This document shows, in pieces, positions 17,793-27,421 of a DNA stretch of 64,000 bases. Under the pieces are notes generated by a model. It saw only the letters and a program-made list of their open reading frames with translations. It was not told where the DNA came from and searched no databases. The DNA lies in NCBI RefSeq assembly GCF_903772925.1, contig NZ_LR812090.1, forward strand, positions 1,075,811-1,139,810, read 5' to 3'. The translations under genes and the position numbers were made by a program. Numbering within the stretch: position 1 is the first letter of the stretch; the number at the start of each line of letters is the position of its first letter. The DNA is from Alteromonas macleodii (lineage in GTDB: Bacteria > Pseudomonadota > Gammaproteobacteria > Enterobacterales > Alteromonadaceae).

Positions 17793-18722
17793 ATGTCGGG
17801 TATTTTAGATTCGGTAAACCAGCGAACGCAGCTTGTTGGGCAGAACCGCTTAGAGTTGTTGCTGTTTAGACTGAACGGCCGTCAGCGGTTTGGTATTAAC
17901 GTGTTTAAAGTAAGAGAGGTGTTGCAGTGTCCTCCGCTTACGGCTATGCCAAAATTAAACCCATTGGTTCGTGGGGTAGCACACATTCGTGGCCAAACTA
18001 TTTCGGTTATTGACCTAAGTATGGCTACACGTGGTCGTAAAATTGAAGACCTCTCTAATGCGTTTATCGTTATTGCCGAATACAACCGTTCGGTTCAAGG
18101 GTTCTTGGTTGGCGCTGTTGAGCGCATTATCAATACCAACTGGGATGCCATCATGCCGCCGCCACAGGGCACAGGGCGGGCCAGTTATCTTACGGCGGTT
18201 ACTGAGGTAGAAAACGAACTCATTGAAATACTAGATGTAGAGAAAATTCTCAATGAGATCTCCCCGCTAAACGCTGAAGTTAGTGCTGACGTTGCCGAGG
18301 GGCTAACGACAGAGGGTCAAGAAAACAAAATTATCTTTATAGCGGATGACTCGGCGGTAGCGAGGAATCAGGTGAAAAAAGCGCTTACGTCATTAGGCCT
18401 TGAAATCGAGCTTGCTAAAAATGGTCTTGAAGCGCTTAATCGTCTTAAACAAATCGCTGAAGAGTATGGCGACGTAACCAACCGCGTTGGTGTGCTAGTT
18501 TCTGATATTGAAATGCCCGAAATGGATGGCTATACCTTGACTGCAGAAATTAAAAATACGCCGGAGCTTCAAAAACTTCACGTTGTTCTGCACACGTCAT
18601 TAAGCGGGGTATTTAACCAAGCAATGGTACAAAAAGTTGGAGCGGACGACTTTATAGCGAAGTTTCACCCAGACGAATTAGCAACTGCTGTACAGAAGTG
18701 GCTAATGACCGAGTGCGAATAA
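17793..18722 (+). CDS. cheV: CheV chemotaxis coupling protein (CheW-REC)
   Basis: A 309-residue protein with a CheW-like domain at about 18-160 (FGINVFKVREVLQ, VAHIRGQTISVIDL) and a response-regulator receiver at about 178-305 with acidic pair DD (185-186) and phospho-acceptor Asp238 (LVSDIEMPEMDG). CheV links chemoreceptors to CheA and is tuned by phosphorylation. Location directly before cheR and flgBCDE is typical of Vibrio/Shewanella-type polar flagellar loci. It lies 15 bp from cheR, so the two are co-transcribed. Confidence 0.94.
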   Translation: MSGILDSVNQRTQLVGQNRLELLLFRLNGRQRFGINVFKVREVLQCPPLTAMPKLNPLVRGVAHIRGQTISVIDLSMATRGRKIEDLSNAFIVIAEYNRSVQGFLVGAVERIINTNWDAIMPPPQGTGRASYLTAVTEVENELIEILDVEKILNEISPLNAEVSADVAEGLTTEGQENKIIFIADDSAVARNQVKKALTSLGLEIELAKNGLEALNRLKQIAEEYGDVTNRVGVLVSDIEMPEMDGYTLTAEIKNTPELQKLHVVLHTSLSGVFNQAMVQKVGADDFIAKFHPDELATAVQKWLMTECE

Positions 18723-18737
18723 CGGAGCAGGAAAGGA

Positions 18738-19568
18738 TTGGCTAATAAAGACGTTTCGCCCGCGAGCTACCAAAAGTTCAGAGAGTTTCTTGAAAAGCAA
18801 TGCGGCATAGTTTTGGGTGAGAATAAACAATACCTCGTCCGCAGCCGTTTGGCTTCATTGCTTTTTAAACATAAGTACGAATCTGCAGATGAACTGATTG
18901 ATGTTGTTGTTCGTGGTTTTGATCGCACTTTGTTACAAAGTGTTATCGACGCAATGACAACCAACGAAACCTTATGGTTTCGCGATAATTATCCCTTTGA
19001 TCTTCTTTTAAAGGACCTATTGCCATCCTTATCTACTAAAAATCAGAAGGTTCGCATTTGGAGTGCTGCTTGCTCGTCGGGGCAAGAGCCTTATTCCATC
19101 GCAATGTCTGTGCTTGAGTACCAACGTCAACGTCCAGGCGCGTTGAGAGCGGGCGTTGAGATTGTGGCAACCGATTTATCATCAGAAATGCTGCAAAAAT
19201 GTGAATCTGGCATTTATGACGAGCTCTCTCTTGCCAGAGGCTTATCTCCGCAGCGAAGACAAGCTTTTTTCCAACAAAATGAAAAAGGGCTTATGCAAGT
19301 GAAGCCTGAGGTTCGCCGTATGGTAAGCTTCAGAAGTTTGAACCTGCTTACGAGCTATGCTGCGCTTGGTCGGTTTGACATCGTTTTCTGCCGCAACGTA
19401 TTAATTTATTTTTCGGCAGAAGTGAAACAGCGGATCCTGCAACAAATTGCCGGACAACTGCAGCCTAACGGCGTTCTATTTCTTGGCGCGTCAGAATCTA
19501 TAAGTGCTGCCAGTGATATCTACAGCATGGTGAAGTGCCACCCTGGTCTTTACTACCAAAAAAAATGA
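18738..19568 (+). CDS. cheR: CheR chemoreceptor methyltransferase
   Basis: A 276-residue protein with an N-terminal all-helical CheR domain (about 5-75) and a SAM-dependent methyltransferase domain with WSAACSSGQEPYSIAM, the DIVFCRNVLIYF segment and FLGASES near the end. It methylates glutamates of chemoreceptors for adaptation. The start is TTG at 18738; a GGAGCAGG Shine-Dalgarno lies about 7 bases upstream and no in-frame ATG is close. It follows cheV by 15 bp. Confidence 0.94.
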   Translation: MANKDVSPASYQKFREFLEKQCGIVLGENKQYLVRSRLASLLFKHKYESADELIDVVVRGFDRTLLQSVIDAMTTNETLWFRDNYPFDLLLKDLLPSLSTKNQKVRIWSAACSSGQEPYSIAMSVLEYQRQRPGALRAGVEIVATDLSSEMLQKCESGIYDELSLARGLSPQRRQAFFQQNEKGLMQVKPEVRRMVSFRSLNLLTSYAALGRFDIVFCRNVLIYFSAEVKQRILQQIAGQLQPNGVLFLGASESISAASDIYSMVKCHPGLYYQKK

Positions 19569-19576
19569 TCTAACTT

Positions 19577-19616
19577 ATCGGCTTGATAAATAAAGTTTTT
19601 TAAAACTCAAGCCGAT
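19577..19616 (+). terminator. Stem-loop after cheR
   Basis: The inverted repeat ATCGGCTTGA / TCAAGCCGAT (10 perfect pairs) encloses a 20-base A/T-rich loop 9 bases after the cheR stop. There is no long T-run after the 3' arm, so it could be a weak terminator or an mRNA-stabilising hairpin. Confidence 0.5.
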
Positions 19617-19652
19617 TTACTGACCTCTATACCTTCCGTCAAAATCCCATTG

Positions 19653-19668
19653 TGGCATCTGCCTTGCT
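19653..19668 (+). promoter_or_regulatory. Sigma-54 type promoter for flgBCDE
   Basis: The sequence TGGCATCTGCCTTGCT has GG and GC separated by exactly 10 bases. It lies about 105 bases upstream of the flgB ATG. Together with the stem-loop after cheR it marks the start of a new operon. Confidence 0.82.
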
Positions 19669-19771
19669 AACTATTTAAACAAACGACAGTAAAACGGCAA
19701 AAGGTTAACGCTTATATTTCCGTTTAGCTTGTCTACACGAAACGTTTTTAAAGTATGTCAGAGGTCATGTT

Positions 19772-20206
19772 ATGGCTATTAACCTAGATAAGCTGGTGGG
19801 CTTTCACGAGTCAGCACTAAAAATACGCACAGAGCGTATGGAGGTTATTTCGGGGAATCTAGCTAACGCAAATACGCCTGGTTACAAAGCCAGAGATATT
19901 GATTTTAACAAAGCCATGCAGTCTGCAATGAGTGAAGCATCTGGTGGCGCAACAAGTCGTGCTTCATCAGGATTAGTGCGGACAAATGAGCGTCATTTAG
20001 GCGGCAATCCTTCGTCTGTTGCGGCAAATTTTGACATGCAGTACCGCGTACCTACTCAACCTGATACTGGCGACGGTAATACGGTAGAAGTCCAAGCGGA
20101 AAGAAACAGATTTTTAGACAATGGATTGCGCTACCAAGCAAGCCTTGAATTTTTGAATGGGAAAATTAAAGGCATGAAAAAAGCACTTAGCTCAGGAGGT
20201 CAATAG
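19772..20206 (+). CDS. flgB: FlgB proximal rod protein
   Basis: A 144-residue protein with the rod-protein N-terminal signature (MEVISGNLANANTPGYKARD) and C-terminal helix FLNGKIKGMKKAL. FlgB is the rod subunit next to the MS ring. It is the first gene of flgBCDE, two bases before flgC, and is preceded by a sigma-54 type site. Confidence 0.95.
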   Translation: MAINLDKLVGFHESALKIRTERMEVISGNLANANTPGYKARDIDFNKAMQSAMSEASGGATSRASSGLVRTNERHLGGNPSSVAANFDMQYRVPTQPDTGDGNTVEVQAERNRFLDNGLRYQASLEFLNGKIKGMKKALSSGGQ

Positions 20207-20208
20207 TC

Positions 20209-20631
20209 ATGAGTTTATTTAACGTAATGCAAATTTCGAGTACGGGTATGGAGGCAGAAAATGTCCGTCTTAATACCACGGCGAGTAATATTGCTAATGC
20301 AAACTCGGTAAGCAGCAGCTATGACGAAACCTATCGAGCTCGTCACCCTGTTTTCGCAACAGCATTACAAGACGCCATGCGGGATCACTCGAAGGGCGCA
20401 GGTGTTCAAGTAAAAGGGATAGTAGAAAGTGATGCTCCACTTCAGGTGGAGTATGCACCTAATAACCCAATGGCAGACGAAGAAGGCTATATCTATAAAC
20501 CTAACGTCAACATTGTAGAAGAAATGGCGAATATGATGTCAGCGTCTAAAGCGTATGAAACAAACGTGCAGGTAGCGGACACCACCAAACGAATCTTCCG
20601 CCGCGTACTGCAGTTAGGTCAAGGGCAGTAA
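20209..20631 (+). CDS. flgC: FlgC proximal rod protein
   Basis: A 140-residue protein with N-terminal ISSTGMEAENVRLNTTASNI and C-terminal VEEMANMMSASKAYETNVQ, both diagnostic for FlgC rod subunits. It is two bases downstream of flgB and 31 bp before flgD, within one operon. Confidence 0.95.
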   Translation: MSLFNVMQISSTGMEAENVRLNTTASNIANANSVSSSYDETYRARHPVFATALQDAMRDHSKGAGVQVKGIVESDAPLQVEYAPNNPMADEEGYIYKPNVNIVEEMANMMSASKAYETNVQVADTTKRIFRRVLQLGQGQ

Positions 20632-20662
20632 CTTGCCGCTTGAATAATGTGAGGATTAATCA

Positions 20663-21349
20663 GTGAACACCATAAACAACACCGGCCTAAATACCGACCT
20701 GTACTGGCAGGAAGAAACTGTAAAAGTCGCCGATGGTACCGAGCAGCAGTTAACCCAAGAAGATTTCTTTTCAATGTTAACTGAACAGCTTGCAAATCAA
20801 GATCCTACGGCACCGGTTGATAACGATCAGATGGTGGCGCAGATGACGTCGTTTACGATGGCAGACGGCATCTCCCAGCTTAACGAGAAATTCGAATCGT
20901 TTGCGGCCTCAATGACATCGAACCAAGCTCTACAGGCATCGAGTCTCATCGGTCAAAACGTGTTAGTTCAAGGCAATGTCGGTTACATGGCGAATGAAGG
21001 GGAAGGCCTTTCAGGCGTTATTGTAAACGAGAAAACGGTTCAAAACATGACGATAAACATTGAGAACCAGTTTGGAGAAGTAATCAAAACCATTGATGCA
21101 GGTACACAAAGTGCGGGCAACATTGAGTTTGAATGGGATGGCAAAGATAAACATGGCAACCAGATGGAACCTGGTGAATATGTTATCAGCGCTACCGGCG
21201 AACTAAACGGTGAAGGTGTTCAGCTGAATACTGCCGTCAATCGTCATGTTGGAAGTGTCAGCTTGGCCGGCAGTGGTCAGGGCGTAATTTTGAATTTGGA
21301 TGGTGATGTCAGTATCAATCTTGATGACGTCATCCAAATCGGCAGTTAG
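20663..21349 (+). CDS. flgD: FlgD hook-cap scaffold
   Basis: A 228-residue protein with GTG start and a good upstream GAGGA. The N-terminus carries the FlgD core (LTQEDFFSMLTEQLANQDPT, MVAQMTSFT). The C-terminal part has the FlgD Tudor/Fn3-like fold (FEWDGKDKHGNQMEPGEYV). FlgD caps the growing hook and is discarded when the hook is complete. It lies between flgC and flgE in the canonical order. Confidence 0.95.
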   Translation: MNTINNTGLNTDLYWQEETVKVADGTEQQLTQEDFFSMLTEQLANQDPTAPVDNDQMVAQMTSFTMADGISQLNEKFESFAASMTSNQALQASSLIGQNVLVQGNVGYMANEGEGLSGVIVNEKTVQNMTINIENQFGEVIKTIDAGTQSAGNIEFEWDGKDKHGNQMEPGEYVISATGELNGEGVQLNTAVNRHVGSVSLAGSGQGVILNLDGDVSINLDDVIQIGS

Positions 21350-21363
21350 TAGGAGAATCAATA

Positions 21364-22749
21364 ATGTCTTTTAATATTGCACTGAGTGGCGTATCGGCCG
21401 CACAAAAAGATTTGGATGTGACCGCCAACAACATCGCAAACGTTAATACAGTTGGCTTTAAAGAATCACGAGCTGAATTTGGCGACGTTTATGCGGCATC
21501 ATTGCTGTCAGGTGGTAAAACGAAAGTGGGTGACGGTGTTCTTACCCAAGAAGTTGCACAGCAATTTTCTCAAGGTAGCCTTCAGTTTACGAATACATCG
21601 CTTGACCTTGCTATTACGGGTAACGGCTTTTTTGCTACCGTACCTGAAATTACGTCACGGGATTTCTCGTTCACTCGTGCCGGGCAGTTTAAGTTAGATA
21701 GTGATAACTTTGTGGTTAACAGTAACGGCGACAACCTTCTGGGTTTCCCAGTAAACTCTGACGGTACAAGTGCATCAGTTGCGCTAAGTACCACTGAGCC
21801 AGTGCGTATTCCTGATTCATCAGGTTCACCAGCGCAAACTTCAGAAGTCGATATTCGCATGAATTTACCGGCCGGCGATGCTGCGTTAGATCCGCAAGAT
21901 TTTGACCCAGAAGATCCGTTAACGTACAACGCGGCGACGTCAGTTACTGTATATGATTCATTAGGTGACAGTCACGTAATGACTTATTACTTCATTAAAG
22001 ATAATACAGTAGGCGTAGATAATGAATGGTATGTTGCTACCGCGATAGACGATACCCTAGTTGACATGACTGACTCGACAGGTGCCGATACCGACCCTAC
22101 TACAGCAGTTAACTCGGTGGGCGGTAATACAGGTAATGCTGTAACCGCATCTAAACTTATTTTCTCTCAAGGTGGTGATTTCTCTGGTATGGAAACGCCA
22201 GATGGCTTACCAACGCTAGATTTTAAAATGCAAACTGAAGCGCTAGGTGCGGGTATCCTTGCAAATGGCTCTGATCCTACGCAGCAGATAAGCATAGATT
22301 TTAATCTTGATGTAAATAGCGCTACGCCTAATGAGCCGACTCAGTTCGCTTCTGCTTTTGAAGTAACGTCATTAGAGCAAGATGGTCTGCCAGTAGGCCG
22401 ATTAACAGGTATCGATATCGGTCCTGATGGCCTAGTTCGCGCTACTTTCTCTAACGGAACCTCTGAGCCTATTGTTCGTGTTGCACTGGTGCGTTTTTCT
22501 AACGAACAAGGCCTAACACAAGAGAGCAGCACACAGTGGAAAGAAAGTATTCTTTCAGGTGAGGCTCTAGCGGGTGAAGCAACAACCGGTACCTTCGGTG
22601 AGATTAATTCATCAGCCCTTGAACAAGCCAACGTTAACCTGACCACCGAGCTAATCGACATGATCATTGCTCAGCGTAACTTCCAGGCTAACTCAAGAGC
22701 GCTCGAAGTTAACAACTCACTGAACCAGACTATTCTGAACATTCGATAG
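21364..22749 (+). CDS. flgE: FlgE hook protein
   Basis: A 461-residue protein with N-terminal SFNIALSGVSAAQKDLDVTA and ANNIANVNTVGFKESRAEF, and C-terminal ELIDMIIAQRNFQANSRALE, the conserved D0 ends of hook proteins. The central variable region is somewhat longer than in enterics (about 400 residues). It is the last gene of flgBCDE; a strong terminator follows at 22830. Confidence 0.95.
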   Translation: MSFNIALSGVSAAQKDLDVTANNIANVNTVGFKESRAEFGDVYAASLLSGGKTKVGDGVLTQEVAQQFSQGSLQFTNTSLDLAITGNGFFATVPEITSRDFSFTRAGQFKLDSDNFVVNSNGDNLLGFPVNSDGTSASVALSTTEPVRIPDSSGSPAQTSEVDIRMNLPAGDAALDPQDFDPEDPLTYNAATSVTVYDSLGDSHVMTYYFIKDNTVGVDNEWYVATAIDDTLVDMTDSTGADTDPTTAVNSVGGNTGNAVTASKLIFSQGGDFSGMETPDGLPTLDFKMQTEALGAGILANGSDPTQQISIDFNLDVNSATPNEPTQFASAFEVTSLEQDGLPVGRLTGIDIGPDGLVRATFSNGTSEPIVRVALVRFSNEQGLTQESSTQWKESILSGEALAGEATTGTFGEINSSALEQANVNLTTELIDMIIAQRNFQANSRALEVNNSLNQTILNIR

Positions 22750-22829
22750 TTAAGGTAAAGCGCCGTCTATTAGAATATAAAAGCGGCAATACGTTGGCGT
22801 TCAAGCCCGCCATTATTGCCGATATTTAC

Positions 22830-22860
22830 AAGAGCCGCACAACAGCGGCTCTTTTATTTT
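22830..22860 (+). terminator. Rho-independent terminator after flgE
   Basis: AAGAGCCGC, a six-base loop, then GCGGCTCTT followed by TTATTTT: a perfect 9-bp stem with a T-rich tail. It separates the flgB-E and flgF-L transcription units. Confidence 0.88.
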
Positions 22861-22919
22861 CCTTTAAATATCAATTTAATACCTTTCATATTTTCTACTT
22901 GAGTTAAAAATCCACAGGT

Positions 22920-22935
22920 TGGCATCGCCTTTGCA
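22920..22935 (+). promoter_or_regulatory. Sigma-54 type promoter for flgFGHIJKL
   Basis: TGGCATCGCCTTTGCA has GG and GC separated by 10 bases, 40 bases upstream of the flgF ATG and just after the flgE terminator. Confidence 0.85.
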
Positions 22936-22974
22936 AAATCTTGCTTAAGGTTTAATCAGAGTCAAAAGTCAGTC

Positions 22975-23718
22975 ATGGACAAACTTCTCTACATTGCAGC
23001 AAGTGGCGCATCCCAAGACCTATTAGGAACTGGGGTTAGAGCCAATAACTTAGCCAACGCGCAGACAACCGGGTTTAGAGCTCAATTAGAGCAAGCGAGA
23101 TCGATGCCGGCTTACGGCGAAGGTTTGCCAACCCGCGTGTTTTCTATGACTGAAAGCCCGTCTAACAATTATGAGTCGGGTCCAATGATTAAAACGGATC
23201 GAGATTTAGATGTGGCCATTCAAGGGGATGGTTGGTTTGCGGTGCAAGATCAAAATGGTCAAGAAGCTTATTCCAGAGATGGCAACTTCAAACTAGGCGA
23301 TGACGGAATTTTGACAGACATTCACGACCGTGTGGTGCTAGGCGACAACGGCCCTATTTTTCTTCCAGTACCTTTGGACAATCTTAACATTGCCGCTGAT
23401 GGCACCTTGTCCATGAGACAGCTAGGAGCCCCAGCCAATGTTATCGAGGAAGTAGGACGTCTCAAGCTAGTTTCTCCAAACTACGCTGATATGGAGCGGG
23501 GCACCGACGGCTTATTTAGAATGGAAGATGGCTCAATTGCGCCCGCTAACGCTAACGTAAAAGTGGCGTCTGGCATGCTTGAAGGTTCTAACGTAAATGC
23601 TGTTGAAGAGATGGTAGACATGATAAGTCTTCAGCGTCACTACGAGCTTCAAGTAAAAGTGATGAAACAAGCGGAAGAGCTTGATACCCGTGGCAATTCT
23701 TTGTTGCGCATACTGTAA
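22975..23718 (+). CDS. flgF: FlgF proximal rod protein
   Basis: A 247-residue protein with N-terminal MDKLLYIAASGASQDLLGTG and ANNLANAQTTGFRAQ, and C-terminal VEEMVDMISLQRHYELQVKV, typical of FlgF. It is the first gene of the flgF-L operon, behind its own sigma-54 type promoter. Confidence 0.95.
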   Translation: MDKLLYIAASGASQDLLGTGVRANNLANAQTTGFRAQLEQARSMPAYGEGLPTRVFSMTESPSNNYESGPMIKTDRDLDVAIQGDGWFAVQDQNGQEAYSRDGNFKLGDDGILTDIHDRVVLGDNGPIFLPVPLDNLNIAADGTLSMRQLGAPANVIEEVGRLKLVSPNYADMERGTDGLFRMEDGSIAPANANVKVASGMLEGSNVNAVEEMVDMISLQRHYELQVKVMKQAEELDTRGNSLLRIL

Positions 23719-23764
23719 ACGAATTTTAAACACCGTTGCCCTTTGAGCAACGTCGGAGGTTAAC

Positions 23765-24553
23765 ATGCATCCAGCACTATGGATTAGTAAAACCGGACTA
23801 GACGCCGCACAAACCGATGTGGCAGTGGTGTCTAACAACCTAGCAAACGCATCAACCGTAGGCTTTAAAAAAGACCGCGCAGTATTTGAAGATTTGCTTT
23901 ATCAGAATATCAACCAGCCAGGCGGTCGTTCCTCTGCTGACACCGAACTACCATCTGGACTAATGCTTGGTTCAGGTTCAAAAGTGGTCGCTACGCAAAA
24001 AGCACATACGCAGGGTAACTTGCTGACCACTGAAAATGCGTTGGATATGTCAATTCAAGGCCGCGGCTATTTTGAAATTTTGCAGCCCGACGGCACTATT
24101 GCTTATTCACGGAATGGTCAGTTTTCACTTAACGACCAAGGTCAAATTGTTACTTCTGGCGCTGGCTTTTTACTTCAGCCTGAAGTGGCTGTTCCTGAAG
24201 ATGCCCAGCAAATCACTATCTCACAAGATGGTGAAATAAGCGTGAGTATCCGAGGACAAGCAGAGCCTCAGGTATTGGGTCAGTTAAATATTTCAGATTT
24301 TGTGAATCCGACGGGACTTCAACCTACGGGACAGAACCTTTTCGTAGAGACAGCATCAAGCGGTGCGCCTATTCAAGGTATACCTGGACTTCAAGGTTTA
24401 GGTTACATCTCTCAGGGTACCCTTGAAACGTCAAATGTAAACGTAACTGAAGAGTTGGTGAACCTTATCGAAAGCCAGCGCTTGTACGAAATGAACTCGA
24501 AAGTCATTTCGTCGGTCGACCAAATGCTTGGTCAAGTTATCCAGCAACTTTAA
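23765..24553 (+). CDS. flgG: FlgG distal rod protein
   Basis: A 262-residue protein, the usual length for FlgG. The N-terminus ALWISKTGLDAAQTDVAVVS and C-terminus EELVNLIESQRLYEMNSKVI are diagnostic. It forms the distal rod that passes through the P and L rings. A GGAGG Shine-Dalgarno precedes the ATG. Confidence 0.96.
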   Translation: MHPALWISKTGLDAAQTDVAVVSNNLANASTVGFKKDRAVFEDLLYQNINQPGGRSSADTELPSGLMLGSGSKVVATQKAHTQGNLLTTENALDMSIQGRGYFEILQPDGTIAYSRNGQFSLNDQGQIVTSGAGFLLQPEVAVPEDAQQITISQDGEISVSIRGQAEPQVLGQLNISDFVNPTGLQPTGQNLFVETASSGAPIQGIPGLQGLGYISQGTLETSNVNVTEELVNLIESQRLYEMNSKVISSVDQMLGQVIQQL

Positions 24554-24564
24554 TAGGTAGCGTC

Positions 24565-25245
24565 ATGCGTATTTTAGGTTTATCTGCTGCTCTACTGCTA
24601 CTAGGCGGTTGCGCCAGTACAACTGAACCACCTGTACAGGCTAACGACCCCTCGTTTGCACCAGTAGTGCCAGATTACCCGCGTGAAACGGTAGTAGAAG
24701 ATGGGTCTTTGTTTCGTTCACACATGGCAAACAGTTTGTACTCAGATGTTACCGCTAGGCGAGTTGGCGACATCATTACGGTTACCCTTAACGAAAGCAC
24801 TTCTGCGAGTAAATCTGCAGATACTTCTACAGCCAAAGATACCAATGTAAACCTAGATACGATTACGGGTCTTGGCGGTCAGGCTGTGAATATTGGTGGT
24901 CAATCTATTCAATTAGGTATCGGCTCTTCCCGTGATTTCACCGGTGATGCAGAAGCAAACCAAAGTAATAGCCTGGACGGTGCTATTTCGGTAACCGTTG
25001 TAGACGTATTGCCAAACAATAATTTGGTTATTCGCGGTGAGAAGTGGCTAACGTTGAACCACGGCGATGAGTATATCCGTCTAACTGGCATTATTCGCCC
25101 TGCAGATATCAGCCCTGAGAATGAGATAGTGTCTACGAAGGTAGCCAATGCTCGCATTCAATATTCAGGCACGGGTACTTTTGCAAGAGCACAGGAAAAG
25201 GGCTGGTTAACTAAGTTCTTTGATTCAACTTGGTGGCCTCTTTAG
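24565..25245 (+). CDS. flgH: FlgH L-ring lipoprotein
   Basis: A 226-residue lipoprotein with signal sequence and lipobox LGGC (Cys16). The FlgH core shows [37 protein letters not shown] and a C-terminal GWLTKFFD. It forms the outer-membrane L ring. It lies 11 bp after flgG and 20 bp before the chosen flgI start. Confidence 0.96.
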   Translation: MRILGLSAALLLLGGCASTTEPPVQANDPSFAPVVPDYPRETVVEDGSLFRSHMANSLYSDVTARRVGDIITVTLNESTSASKSADTSTAKDTNVNLDTITGLGGQAVNIGGQSIQLGIGSSRDFTGDAEANQSNSLDGAISVTVVDVLPNNNLVIRGEKWLTLNHGDEYIRLTGIIRPADISPENEIVSTKVANARIQYSGTGTFARAQEKGWLTKFFDSTWWPL

Positions 25246-25265
25246 GCTTTGGTAGGAGAGTGGAC

Positions 25266-26378
25266 ATGCGTTTATTTTCAGTCGTATTAGCCGTATTTGC
25301 ACTGCTTTTATCTTCACAAGCAGCGGCGCAGCGCATTAAAGATTTAGCGAGCATACAGGGCGTTCGTAGTAACCAATTAGTGGGATATGGTCTTGTTGTT
25401 GGTTTACCTGGTACAGGGGAGCAAAGCCCATTCACCGAGCAGAGCTTTAGAACGATGCTGAGTAATTTTGGTATTAGTTTAGATGCCAACACTAAGCCCA
25501 AAATTAAGAATGTTGCAGCGGTGGCTGTACATGCTGAATTGCCTGCTTTCGCAAAGCCTGGTCAAACCATAGATATTACGGTTTCTTCCGTAGGCGAAGC
25601 GTCGAGCCTTCAAGGTGGAACACTTCTTCAAACGTTTCTTCGCGGGGTTGATGGCAAAGTTTACGCAGTTGCGCAAGGAAGCTTAGTGGTTAGTGGGTTC
25701 GGTGCGCAGGGTGGAGACGGTTCTCGCATTGTTGTGAATACACCTACTGTTGGCAGAATTCCGAACGGCGCCATGGTTGAACAATCGGTTCCAAGCGGTT
25801 TTGCCAATGGCGACACGCTGACCCTTAATCTTCATTACCCAGACTTTTCAACTGCAAAAGCTCTTGCAGACACTATTAACGAACGCTTAGGTGCGCAGCC
25901 TGAAAATGGCTACATCATTGCAAAACCCATTGACGCTGCATCGGTCCGAGTTACTGCTCCACGTGATGTGGGCCAGCGAGTCGGCTTCTTGGCTACTCTG
26001 GAAAACTTTGAATTCACGCCAGCAGATGCACCAGCACGCGTTGTGATAAACAGCCGTACCGGCACAATCGTAATAGGCAGCGATGTTCGCTTATTGCCCG
26101 CGGCAATTACCCACGGCGGTTTAACGGTAACGATTTCTGAAAACCAGCAGGTTGCTCAACCCAATGCATTTGCTGACGGTGAGACCGTGGTAACAACGCA
26201 GTCAATTGTTGATGTGGACTTGGCTGATAGCAGAATGTTCAAGTTTGAGCCAGGCGTTACGCTTGATCAACTTGTGCGTGCGGTTAATGAAGTGGGCGCT
26301 GCTCCGGGTGACTTAATGGCCATCTTAGAGGCGCTGCGTCAAGCGGGCGCTTTACGCGGTGAGCTTGTGATTATCTAA
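25266..26378 (+). CDS. flgI: FlgI P-ring protein
   Basis: A 370-residue periplasmic protein with an N-terminal signal peptide ([18 protein letters not shown], cleavage near AAA). Conserved FlgI segments include [20 protein letters not shown] and [13 protein letters not shown]. The frame is open upstream to 25230, but the ATG at 25266 follows a GGAGAG ribosome site and begins the signal peptide, so it is preferred. It assembles the P ring with the help of FlgA. Confidence 0.95.
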   Translation: MRLFSVVLAVFALLLSSQAAAQRIKDLASIQGVRSNQLVGYGLVVGLPGTGEQSPFTEQSFRTMLSNFGISLDANTKPKIKNVAAVAVHAELPAFAKPGQTIDITVSSVGEASSLQGGTLLQTFLRGVDGKVYAVAQGSLVVSGFGAQGGDGSRIVVNTPTVGRIPNGAMVEQSVPSGFANGDTLTLNLHYPDFSTAKALADTINERLGAQPENGYIIAKPIDAASVRVTAPRDVGQRVGFLATLENFEFTPADAPARVVINSRTGTIVIGSDVRLLPAAITHGGLTVTISENQQVAQPNAFADGETVVTTQSIVDVDLADSRMFKFEPGVTLDQLVRAVNEVGAAPGDLMAILEALRQAGALRGELVII

Positions 26379-26442
26379 AGCAAGCGAGTAGTTTTTAAGA
26401 GTATCTGATAGGAACACTGAAGGTTAGAGCGGAACAAATACG

Positions 26443-27393
26443 ATGGAAGCACTAAGCACAAAAAATCAGCTTGATATGGCACGTAATGTCCATGATATGG
26501 GCAGCATTAACAAAATGCGTGAAGCCATTGCGTCAGGCGATGAAACGGTATTGCAAGAAGCTGCTCAGCAGTTTGAGGCAATATTTGTGCAAATGATGTT
26601 GAAGTCTATGCGTAAAGCACAAGATGCCCTTGCCGATGAAAATAGTCCGTTCAATTCTCAACAAGTGAAGTTTTACCGTGACATGCACGACCAACAGCTG
26701 GCTACAGATTTAACATCAGGCGGAGGCCTGGGGTTAGCTGATGTCATTGTGAAACAGCTGGGTCAGACCGAAGATAGCTATACGCCAGCGAGTGTCATAA
26801 GAAGTGACGGTGATATTTCATCGTTAAATAGAAACCGTGAGTACAAGGTTGCTGAGGCACAAGATTTAGCACTTTCCTCTAATTCGATCAAAAGCCAGTC
26901 GGCGCAAAAAGATGCCATGTTCAAAAGTCCCGAAGACTTTGTTGAGAGCCTTATGCCTATTGCTGAGAAAGTAGCGGCAAAATACGGCATGGATCCGAAA
27001 GCAATCATTTCTCAGGCTGCGGTAGAAACAGGCTGGGGAAAATTCGTTATCCATAAAGCTGACGGAAGTAGTTCACACAATTTGTTTGGTATCAAAGCGA
27101 ACAAAGGATGGCAGGGCGACCAGGCCGTAGTCGACACACTGGAATTCAACAGCGGGCTGCCACAGAAACAAAAAGCTGCATTTAGATCCTATTCATCGGT
27201 AGAAGAGGCAATGGAAGACTACGGGCGCTTTATTACCTCACAGCCTCGCTATAGCCATGCTGTGGAAAATGCTTCAGATGCTGCGCGTTACACAAGTGCG
27301 CTTCAAGACGCGGGTTACGCTACTGACCCTGAATATGCCAGCAAGATAATGGCCGTTTACAACAGCGAACGTCTTAGTGCGCTGATGCCATAG
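26443..27393 (+). CDS. flgJ: FlgJ rod-cap/peptidoglycan hydrolase
   Basis: A 316-residue two-domain protein. The N-terminal rod-binding domain (about 25-105) contains AAQQFEAIFVQMMLKSMRKA. The C-terminal glucosaminidase domain (about 160-310) contains SQAAVETGWGKF with the catalytic Glu, and NLFGIKANKGW. It caps the growing rod and opens the cell wall for it. It lies between flgI and flgK, as in other polar systems. Confidence 0.95.
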   Translation: MEALSTKNQLDMARNVHDMGSINKMREAIASGDETVLQEAAQQFEAIFVQMMLKSMRKAQDALADENSPFNSQQVKFYRDMHDQQLATDLTSGGGLGLADVIVKQLGQTEDSYTPASVIRSDGDISSLNRNREYKVAEAQDLALSSNSIKSQSAQKDAMFKSPEDFVESLMPIAEKVAAKYGMDPKAIISQAAVETGWGKFVIHKADGSSSHNLFGIKANKGWQGDQAVVDTLEFNSGLPQKQKAAFRSYSSVEEAMEDYGRFITSQPRYSHAVENASDAARYTSALQDAGYATDPEYASKIMAVYNSERLSALMP

Positions 27394-27421
27394 TTTAGAA
27401 GCTATAGGTGAGGAGAATACA